The notes under the pieces were generated by a model. It did not search any database and was not told the origin of the DNA. It worked only from the letters and a program-made list of their open reading frames with translations. The translations under genes and the position numbers were made by a program. Of a stretch of 5,494 bases of DNA, positions 1 through 5,494 are shown piece after piece. The DNA lies in NCBI GenBank assembly GCA_002862585.1, contig PKDP01000134.1, positions 1-5,494 of the forward strand, in the 5' to 3' direction. Within the stretch, counting starts at the first letter, position 1. Every line of letters begins with the position of its first letter. This DNA is from Flavobacteriales bacterium. Lineage in GTDB: Bacteria > Bacteroidota > Bacteroidia > Flavobacteriales > UBA7312.

Positions 1-1
1 A

Positions 2-1873
2 TTTATATCCAATAGCAAAGCGTGTTCCTCTGGATGGGCCGAGGCAGAAGATGTAAGTTGGAGTCCAGACAGCAAGTACATTGCTTATTCTCAGGAAGAC
101 TTAGACTTTGATAGTGAAATTTTCATTCAATCTGTAGAGAATTTAAACCATAAGTTTAACGTTTCTATGCACCCAAGAAGTGATAGAGCTCCAGTTTGGA
201 GTCCGGATGGTAAAAAATTAGCATTTTCATCTAATAGAAGCGGAAACAGAGGCGGGATAGATTATGATATTTGGATGGTTTGGCTACAAAAGGAGGATTG
301 GGAACGATCTAAAACAGATAGAGAAAATGGAGACTATTATGCAGGAAAAGAAGCTGATACGGACAAGAAAGAAAAAGAGGAAGAAAAGCAGATAAAGGTT
401 ACTATCGATACAGAGAAAATTTTTGATAGACTTTCTAGAATTACAAGATTACCAGACGATGAGTTTGGTGGTATGTTTGGCCCCGAGAGCAAACATGTGT
501 ATTATTCTGCAACAGATCCATCAACTAATAAACGAAGTTTTTTTAAAGTCAAATTAGACGGCTCTAGCCCTAAAGTCATTAAAGAAACCTCCAAAGTTGG
601 AAGGGTTGCAGATATTGATGGTACATTTTATTTTACTTCAGGAGGTAAATTAAAACAATTGAACCCTAAGGGCGATAAAATTACCTCTTTGGCTCACATA
701 GTAAAATATAATGAAGATTTTGCTGCCATGAATCAACAAATTTACCAAGAAGGTACTCGTGTGCTAACAATGGGTTTCTATGACCCTAATTTTCATGGCT
801 ACAATTGGGAGTCTTTGATTAAAAAATACAAACCATTAGCGTTAAAGGCGAGCACAGAGCAAGATTATAGTTTTGTGTATAATTTGTTACTAGGTCAACT
901 AAATGCGAGTCATATGGGGTATAGAGCAAAAACTTCTGAACGTAAAAATAGTGACAATATTGGTTTGTTAGGGCTTGAGGTGAAGAATATTACAAATGGA
1001 GTTCAAGTTGAATATGTACTTGAAAATTCAGTAGCAAATAAATCAAAAGTAAATTTAAAAGTCGGAGATATTATCACTATGGTGAATCGAAAACCTATAG
1101 ATAGGAATACTAATTTTTATAGTTTATTAAAAAATTCCAAAGGCGAAGAGGTGTTATTAACCAAAAGTGATGGAAAAGATATTGTTGTTAGAACTTCTAG
1201 CTCCCTAAGAATGCTACAATATGAGGCATGGGTAGCATCTAGAAGTGAATTGGTGAAAAAATATTCAAAAGGACAGCTAGGGTATATTCATATTAGAGGA
1301 ATGAACGCTCCAAGTTTTGAGAGTTTTGAACGCGAGTTGAAAGCTAGTGGATACGGTAAAAAAGGTATCGTAATTGATGTTCGATACAACGGTGGAGGAT
1401 GGACAACAGATCGTTTAATGGCTGTTTTGAATGTAGACCAACATGCGTATACAATACCAAGAGGGGCAGCTGATGACTTACAGAAAGAGAATAAAAATTT
1501 TCAAGGTAATTACCCTTTCAACGAGCGAGCAATTTTATCAGTTAATACAAAACCCACAGTGGCTTTGTGTAACGAGAATAGTTACTCTAATGCAGAAATA
1601 TTTTCGCATGCCTACAAAAATTTAGGAATAGGTAAATTAGTAGGTCAGCCAACCTTTGGGGCAGTTATCTCAACTGGAGGTTATAGTTTGTCAAAAGGAT
1701 ATGTACGCATGCCATTTCGTGCTTGGTATGTCAAAAAATCTGGACTAAATATGGAAAATGATGCTCCTGCAGTCCCCGACTATTTAATCAAAAACACACC
1801 AGGTTTGGGTGCAACAGGAGAAGACACTCAATTGCAAAAAGCAGTTGATGTTTTACTAGAGGAAATAAATTAA
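2..1873 (+). CDS. Tricorn-like S41 family serine peptidase, C-terminal part (5' end outside window)
   Basis: The frame is open from base 2, so the methionine at 167 is internal and the gene begins upstream. 623 residues are visible; tricorn-like proteins usually exceed 1000, so roughly 400-450 are missing, including any signal peptide. Visible-residue numbering: PD40/TolB-type propeller repeats at about 18-90 (WSPDS and WSPDGKKLAF motifs), a Lys/Glu-rich linker at about 115-132, more propeller at about 152-215, the domain carrying Ser303-His304 (NASHMGY), a PDZ domain at about 319-400, and the S41 core at about 407-620 with IDVRYNGGGW at 458-467. Nucleophile candidate is Ser529 (NSYSNAEIF) and the acidic residue is Glu585 (NMENDAPAVPD). 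These match the tricorn Ser-His...Ser...Glu tetrad, so the enzyme is probably active. Family knowledge: such enzymes cleave peptides and partly degraded proteins; bacterial homologues with signal peptides act in the periplasm. The C-terminus is intact. The nearest relative outside the tricorn group would be a C-terminal processing peptidase, but the propeller argues against that. Confidence 0.93.
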   Translation, partial: FISNSKACSSGWAEAEDVSWSPDSKYIAYSQEDLDFDSEIFIQSVENLNHKFNVSMHPRSDRAPVWSPDGKKLAFSSNRSGNRGGIDYDIWMVWLQKEDWERSKTDRENGDYYAGKEADTDKKEKEEEKQIKVTIDTEKIFDRLSRITRLPDDEFGGMFGPESKHVYYSATDPSTNKRSFFKVKLDGSSPKVIKETSKVGRVADIDGTFYFTSGGKLKQLNPKGDKITSLAHIVKYNEDFAAMNQQIYQEGTRVLTMGFYDPNFHGYNWESLIKKYKPLALKASTEQDYSFVYNLLLGQLNASHMGYRAKTSERKNSDNIGLLGLEVKNITNGVQVEYVLENSVANKSKVNLKVGDIITMVNRKPIDRNTNFYSLLKNSKGEEVLLTKSDGKDIVVRTSSSLRMLQYEAWVASRSELVKKYSKGQLGYIHIRGMNAPSFESFERELKASGYGKKGIVIDVRYNGGGWTTDRLMAVLNVDQHAYTIPRGAADDLQKENKNFQGNYPFNERAILSVNTKPTVALCNENSYSNAEIFSHAYKNLGIGKLVGQPTFGAVISTGGYSLSKGYVRMPFRAWYVKKSGLNMENDAPAVPDYLIKNTPGLGATGEDTQLQKAVDVLLEEIN

Positions 1874-1890
1874 GCTTCTTTTACATTCCA

Positions 1891-1911
1891 AACTCCTGCA
1901 AGCTAGGAGTT
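1891..1911 (+). terminator. Stem-loop 17 bases after the peptidase stop codon, possible 3' end element
   Basis: AACTCCT (1891-1897) and AGGAGTT (1905-1911) form a perfect 7-bp stem with a 7-base loop. Its position right after the peptidase stop codon suggests a role in 3' end formation or mRNA stability on the plus strand. The bases after it are AGATAAAAATAAAAAGG, with no T-run, so it is not a classical intrinsic terminator. Confidence 0.4.
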
Positions 1912-1915
1912 AGAT

Positions 1916-1960
1916 AAAAATAAAAAGGTACAAATTTCAAAAAATAAGAATTTGTCCTTT
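1916..1960 (-). terminator. Probable intrinsic terminator of the minus-strand propeller gene
   Basis: Read on the minus strand, AAAGG-ACAAATT-C (1960 down to 1948) pairs with G-AAATTTGT-A-CCTTT (ending at 1924). This gives about 13 base pairs with two single-base bulges and a nine-base loop. The 3' arm runs straight into a T-rich tail, TTATTTTTATC, at 1923-1913. It lies about 105 bases past the stop codon of the minus-strand gene. On the plus strand the hairpin is followed by GTGTTGG, not a T-run, so it should work mainly in the minus direction. Folding was done by eye, without an energy calculation. Confidence 0.65.
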
Positions 1961-1963
1961 GTG

Positions 1964-1995
1964 TTGGATAATAGGGGAGTGAAATCATAAAATTT
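1964..1995 (+). repeat. Left copy of an imperfect 32-bp direct repeat flanking the propeller gene
   Basis: This stretch starts TTGGATAATAGGGGAGTGAA and matches 5463-5494 at 26 of 32 positions without gaps. The first 24 bases match at 21 positions, with the shared core GAGTGAA. It lies in the convergent gap beside the probable terminator and is more G-rich than its surroundings. Both copies have the same orientation. Confidence 0.5.
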
Positions 1996-2010
1996 TTAAA
2001 ATGTTTAATC

Positions 2011-2043
2011 AAAAAACTTCTTAAAAAACAAGTAGTAAGTTTT
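2011..2043 (-). terminator. Weak AT-rich hairpin just after the minus-strand stop codon
   Basis: On the minus strand AAAACTT (2043-2037) pairs with AAGTTTT (2019-2013), with up to three further pairs inside after one mismatch. The 3' arm ends in a run of six T (2016-2011). It starts 24 bases after the stop codon, a sensible place for a terminator, but the stem has only one G-C pair in its perfect part. It may be a first, leaky stop ahead of the stronger hairpin near 1916-1960, or chance in AT-rich DNA. Confidence 0.3.
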
Positions 2044-2066
2044 CACTTGAGGTTAAATATTTAGTT

Positions 2067-5000
2067 TTAATTTTTTATCAATTTGAAAACTGCTTTTTTA
2101 TTTTCCGTATTAATAGACAAGAAATAGACACCTGGTGACTGCCTTATGGTTAATTCAAAATTTTGTGTTTGATCATAGTTTTTGTCCAAAATTTTTCTAC
2201 CCAATATATCATGTAATGAAATTGAAACATTTTTGTAATTATTTTTTAAATCAATTGTGATATTTCCCTCTGTTGGGTTAGGATAAATATTTGGTTTTAG
2301 GGGGAAATTATTGCCAATTAAGCCTAAGGATTGTTCAGTTATAAATACTGTATAGTCTTCTGTTTCTCCATATAGTGTTTCATCACATGAGTCATTAGGT
2401 ACATTTGCTGCCCAGTTGGTCTTTGCTCTTAATATGTGTTGCCCAGTTGCGGCAATTTCAGGAATTGAAATATTTATAGATTCCGTATATACTCCAGGGC
2501 TATTGACCCCTGGTTCTATTACATAGTCATTCACGATAATTTCGTCAACCGTGAAATCTAAATCGTTATTATAATCAATCCATGCTTTAATGTATTGGTT
2601 TCCGTATCCAGTTGTAATGGTCAACTCATATTCAGACCCTTGCTCAAGATCAGTAGATATTTCTGTAAAGTCAGCATAGCCTTCACATCCTGAGGGATTG
2701 TTAATATCAGCTAATTTGAATAATTGAATTCCATCACCAAAACTACAATCCATGGATGGGGTGCAGTATACATCTGATCTTACCGAATACATAAACTTAT
2801 AAGTTTCTGTTGTTAGTCCATTTTCAGATTCTGCAAAAACTTTAAAAAATACTTTACTTCCTTCTGGAAAATTGGGAATTGATGTTTCTGAAACCCAGAC
2901 GCCTTCCACTGTACTATTCATTTGAATGATATCAGTATTAATATCCGAAGCCCATTCAACATATACATTAACCAATGTTCCTTCATATTGAATTGTTGAT
3001 GTAACGAACTGATCACTCCCTTCTTTAGGTTGATTATCAGTTGGTTGGTTTGAAATTCTAGTAGTTAAAATAGAAGGGTAGTTCTCTCTTCCAGAGAGAG
3101 AATATTCCCATAAACCTCTTCCCCATGTTGCAGCTCTTAATGTGTTAGACCCATATACTACCTCCAATTCCATAACAGTTGTATTGGGTAAATTTTCATT
3201 AAATAATTCCCAGCTGTTGTCTGATATGGATTTTTTATAAATCCCTATTTCAGCACCCAGATAAATTGTTGAATTTTCTTTATGATCAATTACCACGCTC
3301 CTAATTGGCATATTGCTTAGGTTGGTTGTAATGTTTTCCCAGGTTAGTCCTTGATCATTAGATAGGTATACTTTGTTGTTATTGTTTCCGTAGCTACTAT
3401 AAGTTACTATAATTGTTTCATCATCATTGGGGTCAAAAGCTATATCTGTTATAAACTGATTAGGAAGTGATTGGGAGACTAAATTAAAAGTTAAGCCACC
3501 ATCATTTGTTATTTTCAATTCATTATAATAGGAAACTGCAATTGTATTTGAGTTATTTTCTGCAATTGCAGCATTTTGAATTTTCTGACCAATTGAAAAG
3601 GGAGTACTTAGGGTTGTCCAATTGGCCCCAAAGTCATCACTTCTATATAATTTATCAGACATTGTAAAAATATTCATTTGGTTGTTGGGGTCGTACAAAA
3701 GTGGAGTCACCCAGTCTCCCTCAAAATTATCTGGATTAATACCTTGTTGACTATAACCTCCATCTTTTGTTCTTCTCTTATTTCCATATTGTAAACTTCC
3801 AATCATCCAGTCATCATTTAAAGGATGAATAATTCCTTCCATTCCGTCAGCTCCGTAAAATTCTATCCATGTGTTTTCATTTTTAATACTCGTCCCATTG
3901 TCTTGAGATCCCGCGATTGATCTGTAGTGATTAGATTGGCTTGCACCTAAGCAGTAATTTTCTCTTATCGATTGCCCTTCAAAAATTTCCCAAGTCACAC
4001 CATTATCCTCGCTTTTACAAAGTAAACCATCTGTATTAACCCAAAAAACACCATCAATAGAAACTGCCCCTCTTATATCCGCATGAACATATGTTCCAGT
4101 TTGGTCATAGTCAAAATTTCCTTGTGCCCAAAAAGTTGTTTTTTCGAAGTTTGCTCCTCCATTATAGCTCATGTGCGTGTCAATATCTCCATATAAAATA
4201 ACGTTAGAATTTAGATCACTTACAGCAAATGCCCCATAATTAGATATCTCATCTATATACGTTCCAGAAATTAAGTTGAAATTTACTCCTGAATCTGTTG
4301 ATTTCCATATTCCATCGCTTGACCCAATAAAAATACAGTTTTCACAATCTTGTGATATAGAAATTTTAATTGCAGAATTATTATTAGTAATTGTACCAGA
4401 ATTACCAAATGTTAATCCTGTATCATTAGATATTAAAATATTTGATGTTCCATAGCTCTTGGTGGCATAAACTATAGAACTGTTAGTTGGATGAAAATCT
4501 ATTTGCCTATAATTACCTGTTGGTTGATCTACTTGGTTCCAAGAAATTAAATTATCAGAAGATCTATATAAGCCCTCTGATGTCCCAATAAAAATAAGAT
4601 CTGGAATTGTTGGATGATATTTTATTAAAAAAATCTTGTTATTAGTTCCTAATCCTCCCCAATTTAAATTGTCTGGATTAAAATTAGTTATTGTCCAGGT
4701 ATCTCCACCATCATTTGATTTATAGATACCATGAGTTGTTCCATTTTTAGAATTTCTAACATTAATCAAAATTTTATTAGGATTATTTGGATCTACGGCA
4801 ATAGTATTAACTCCAGTTGCAATTAAATCATCAGTAGTATTAGTCCAGGTTTCACCCCCATTAGATGTCTTCCAAAACCCCCCACTTCTAGATCCTAAAT
4901 AAATAATATTTGGATTATTATCAATGTAAAATGATTCTATTCTACCAAGACCAACAGAATAATGGCCAGTAACTTCTTCGATATAATATGGACCTAATTC

Positions 5001-5321
5001 TTCCCAGCCATTGTTAAATATTGTCCTGTTTGAAACTGAGTTACTTTCAATAATTTTTTTGTATTGATTTGCAACAAAGTAAGGGCTAATTGTATTTCTT
5101 TTGCCAGAGGGATAATATTTAGGCTCATTTTCGTAAAGCCATCTCTGATAGCTTTTCCAACCAGACCCCTTTTTTGTTTTGTCAATATTTTTAAAGTAGA
5201 TTTCGGCTTCTTTAACAACATCATATAGGTTTATATCATAATCATTTGCTAATTCTCTCCATTTTTGAGAAAACGAAATATTTGCGAGTCCCAAAAAAAA
5301 TAGCATTATGACGTATTTCAT
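2067..5321 (-). CDS. Secreted Asp-box (BNR/VPS10-like) beta-propeller protein with GEVED domain and T9SS type A sorting domain
   Basis: Complete 1084-residue protein. Residues 1-18 are a signal peptide (MKY, hydrophobic core, SFS before Gln19). Residues about 20-110 form an N-terminal module with GSGWKSYQRW and a following YPSG, a pattern I recall from other Flavobacteriia secreted propeller proteins. From about 125 to 740 there are at least ten Asp-boxes (S-x-D-x-G-x-T-W type), at 153, 202, 254, 298, 341, 385, 437, 561, 605 and 654, with degenerate ones near 518 and 698. This length suggests two propellers. Family-type motifs include HADIRG (414), GSQDNGT (471) and WGRGLW (733). An Ig-like segment (about 748-848) follows, then a GEVED-type domain (about 851-995: YCTPS, WIDYNND, CDETLYGETEDYTV), then a T9SS sorting domain (about 1010-1084: IYPNPTEGN, PGVYFLSI, C-terminal FKLIKN). 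Inference: exported by Sec, then carried across the outer membrane by T9SS with loss of the C-terminal domain. I see no sialidase FRIP motif; enzyme or adhesin activity is undetermined. The start is set by the signal peptide. Confidence 0.95.
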   Translation of the reverse strand: MKYVIMLFFLGLANISFSQKWRELANDYDINLYDVVKEAEIYFKNIDKTKKGSGWKSYQRWLYENEPKYYPSGKRNTISPYFVANQYKKIIESNSVSNRTIFNNGWEELGPYYIEEVTGHYSVGLGRIESFYIDNNPNIIYLGSRSGGFWKTSNGGETWTNTTDDLIATGVNTIAVDPNNPNKILINVRNSKNGTTHGIYKSNDGGDTWTITNFNPDNLNWGGLGTNNKIFLIKYHPTIPDLIFIGTSEGLYRSSDNLISWNQVDQPTGNYRQIDFHPTNSSIVYATKSYGTSNILISNDTGLTFGNSGTITNNNSAIKISISQDCENCIFIGSSDGIWKSTDSGVNFNLISGTYIDEISNYGAFAVSDLNSNVILYGDIDTHMSYNGGANFEKTTFWAQGNFDYDQTGTYVHADIRGAVSIDGVFWVNTDGLLCKSEDNGVTWEIFEGQSIRENYCLGASQSNHYRSIAGSQDNGTSIKNENTWIEFYGADGMEGIIHPLNDDWMIGSLQYGNKRRTKDGGYSQQGINPDNFEGDWVTPLLYDPNNQMNIFTMSDKLYRSDDFGANWTTLSTPFSIGQKIQNAAIAENNSNTIAVSYYNELKITNDGGLTFNLVSQSLPNQFITDIAFDPNDDETIIVTYSSYGNNNNKVYLSNDQGLTWENITTNLSNMPIRSVVIDHKENSTIYLGAEIGIYKKSISDNSWELFNENLPNTTVMELEVVYGSNTLRAATWGRGLWEYSLSGRENYPSILTTRISNQPTDNQPKEGSDQFVTSTIQYEGTLVNVYVEWASDINTDIIQMNSTVEGVWVSETSIPNFPEGSKVFFKVFAESENGLTTETYKFMYSVRSDVYCTPSMDCSFGDGIQLFKLADINNPSGCEGYADFTEISTDLEQGSEYELTITTGYGNQYIKAWIDYNNDLDFTVDEIIVNDYVIEPGVNSPGVYTESINISIPEIAATGQHILRAKTNWAANVPNDSCDETLYGETEDYTVFITEQSLGLIGNNFPLKPNIYPNPTEGNITIDLKNNYKNVSISLHDILGRKILDKNYDQTQNFELTIRQSPGVYFLSINTENKKAVFKLIKN

Positions 5322-5358
5322 AAATATAATATTAAGAGTAGTTTTCCTATAGCTTAAA

Positions 5359-5366
5359 CAAATATA
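5359..5366 (-). promoter_or_regulatory. Bacteroidota-type -7 element of the propeller gene promoter
   Basis: Minus-strand TATATTTG is an exact match to the TAnnTTTG -7 consensus of the Bacteroidota primary sigma factor. It ends 37 bases before the ATG, which implies a 5' untranslated leader of roughly 30-35 bases. No clear TTG is seen at the -33 spacing, so the promoter may be weak or activator-dependent. The leader just before the ATG is AT-rich (AATATTATATTT) with no Shine-Dalgarno sequence at the right distance, as is common in Flavobacteriia. An AGGAAA lies about 20 bases upstream of the ATG, too far for normal use. Confidence 0.5.
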
Positions 5367-5381
5367 ATACTAGTAAGTTTA

Positions 5382-5398
5382 ATCTTCTTAAGATCTTC
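5382..5398 (-). promoter_or_regulatory. Tandem GAAGAT repeat with 11-bp period upstream of the -7 element
   Basis: The hexamer GAAGAT occurs twice on the minus strand (5398-5393 and 5387-5382) with its starts exactly 11 bp apart, about one helical turn. The pair overlaps where a -33 box would be expected. The same bases contain the short palindromes AAGATCTT (5390-5397) and TCTTAAGA (5386-5393). A direct-repeat activator site is possible, but six-base repeats in AT-rich DNA also arise by chance. Confidence 0.2.
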
Positions 5399-5462
5399 AA
5401 AAAAGGCTTTATTAAAACATAAAATAATTCAACAATAATAAGTTATTTTCCAAGAATAATAT

Positions 5463-5494
5463 TTGGAGAATAGGAGAGTGAAGTCACACTATTT
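5463..5494 (+). repeat. Right copy of the imperfect 32-bp direct repeat, cut by the window end
   Basis: This stretch starts TTGGAGAATAGGAGAGTGAA and is the partner of 1964-1995. It runs to the last base of the window, so its true right end is unknown. It lies about 140 bp upstream of the propeller gene start, so the two copies bracket that single gene. Confidence 0.5.

Noticed and set aside
167..169. ATG at 167 as the true start of the peptidase gene
   Set aside because: The same frame is open to the window edge and its upstream codons encode a propeller repeat (WSPDS, then IFIQSVEN) continuous with the next one, so this methionine is internal.
1443..1625. 60-codon plus-strand open frame inside the peptidase gene
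   Set aside because: It lies wholly within the S41 catalytic core in another frame, its translation resembles no known domain, and the surrounding frame carries the catalytic motifs.
4994..5224. 76-codon minus-strand open frame near the 5' end of the propeller gene
   Set aside because: It overlaps the conserved N-terminal module in another frame. Its Lys/Leu-rich translation is what AT-rich sequence gives out of frame.
2067..5321. Asp-boxes as evidence of an exo-sialidase
   Set aside because: Asp-boxes are structural turns shared by many propellers. Without the FRIP motif and the arginine triad pattern, a sialidase call is not supported.
2067..5321. Repeated SNDGG/TW-like motifs as a DNA-level tandem repeat array
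   Set aside because: The similarity is at protein level, with blades of uneven spacing and divergent codons; no tandem DNA repeat or CRISPR-like periodicity is seen.
2003..5387. Short words (GTTTAATC, CTTCTTA, TAGTAAGTTT) shared by the two noncoding regions
   Set aside because: They are 7-10 bases long, AT-rich and occur in a different order in the two regions, so chance is enough. Only the 32-bp repeat is retained.

Overview
The window looks like chromosomal DNA from a member of the Bacteroidota, most likely a flavobacterium. The evidence is strongly AT-rich sequence with A/T-ending codons, a large secreted protein that ends in a type IX secretion (T9SS) sorting domain, an exact TAnnTTTG promoter element of the Bacteroidota type, and no Shine-Dalgarno sequence at the one visible start. 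No mobile element, RNA gene or CRISPR array is visible.

Layout: two long genes converge. On the plus strand (2-1873) is the C-terminal part of a tricorn-like S41 serine peptidase whose start lies before the window. It shows the end of a PD40/TolB-type beta-propeller region, a charged linker, a PDZ domain and the S41 catalytic core, with the Ser-His...Ser...Glu tetrad intact. On the minus strand (2067-5321) is a complete 1084-residue secreted protein. It has a signal peptide, a conserved N-terminal module, a long Asp-box (BNR/VPS10-like) beta-propeller region, an Ig-like segment, a GEVED-type domain and a T9SS type A C-terminal sorting domain.

The 193-bp gap between the two stop codons holds a convincing stem-loop followed by a T-rich tail that would terminate the minus-strand gene, plus two weaker hairpins. 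The 173-bp region upstream of the minus-strand gene holds a -7 promoter element and a short, helically phased direct repeat. An imperfect 32-bp direct repeat lies on both sides of the minus-strand gene, once in the convergent gap and once at the right edge of the window. It is the only structure not explained by the genes and suggests, without proving, a dispersed intergenic element or the edges of an inserted segment.

The two genes are convergent and so are not an operon. Both products act outside the cytoplasm (tricorn-like homologues in Bacteroidota are normally exported, and the T9SS protein is surface-displayed or released), but nothing shows that they work together. I see no clear new biological system here. 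The least understood item is the ligand or substrate of the large Asp-box protein.
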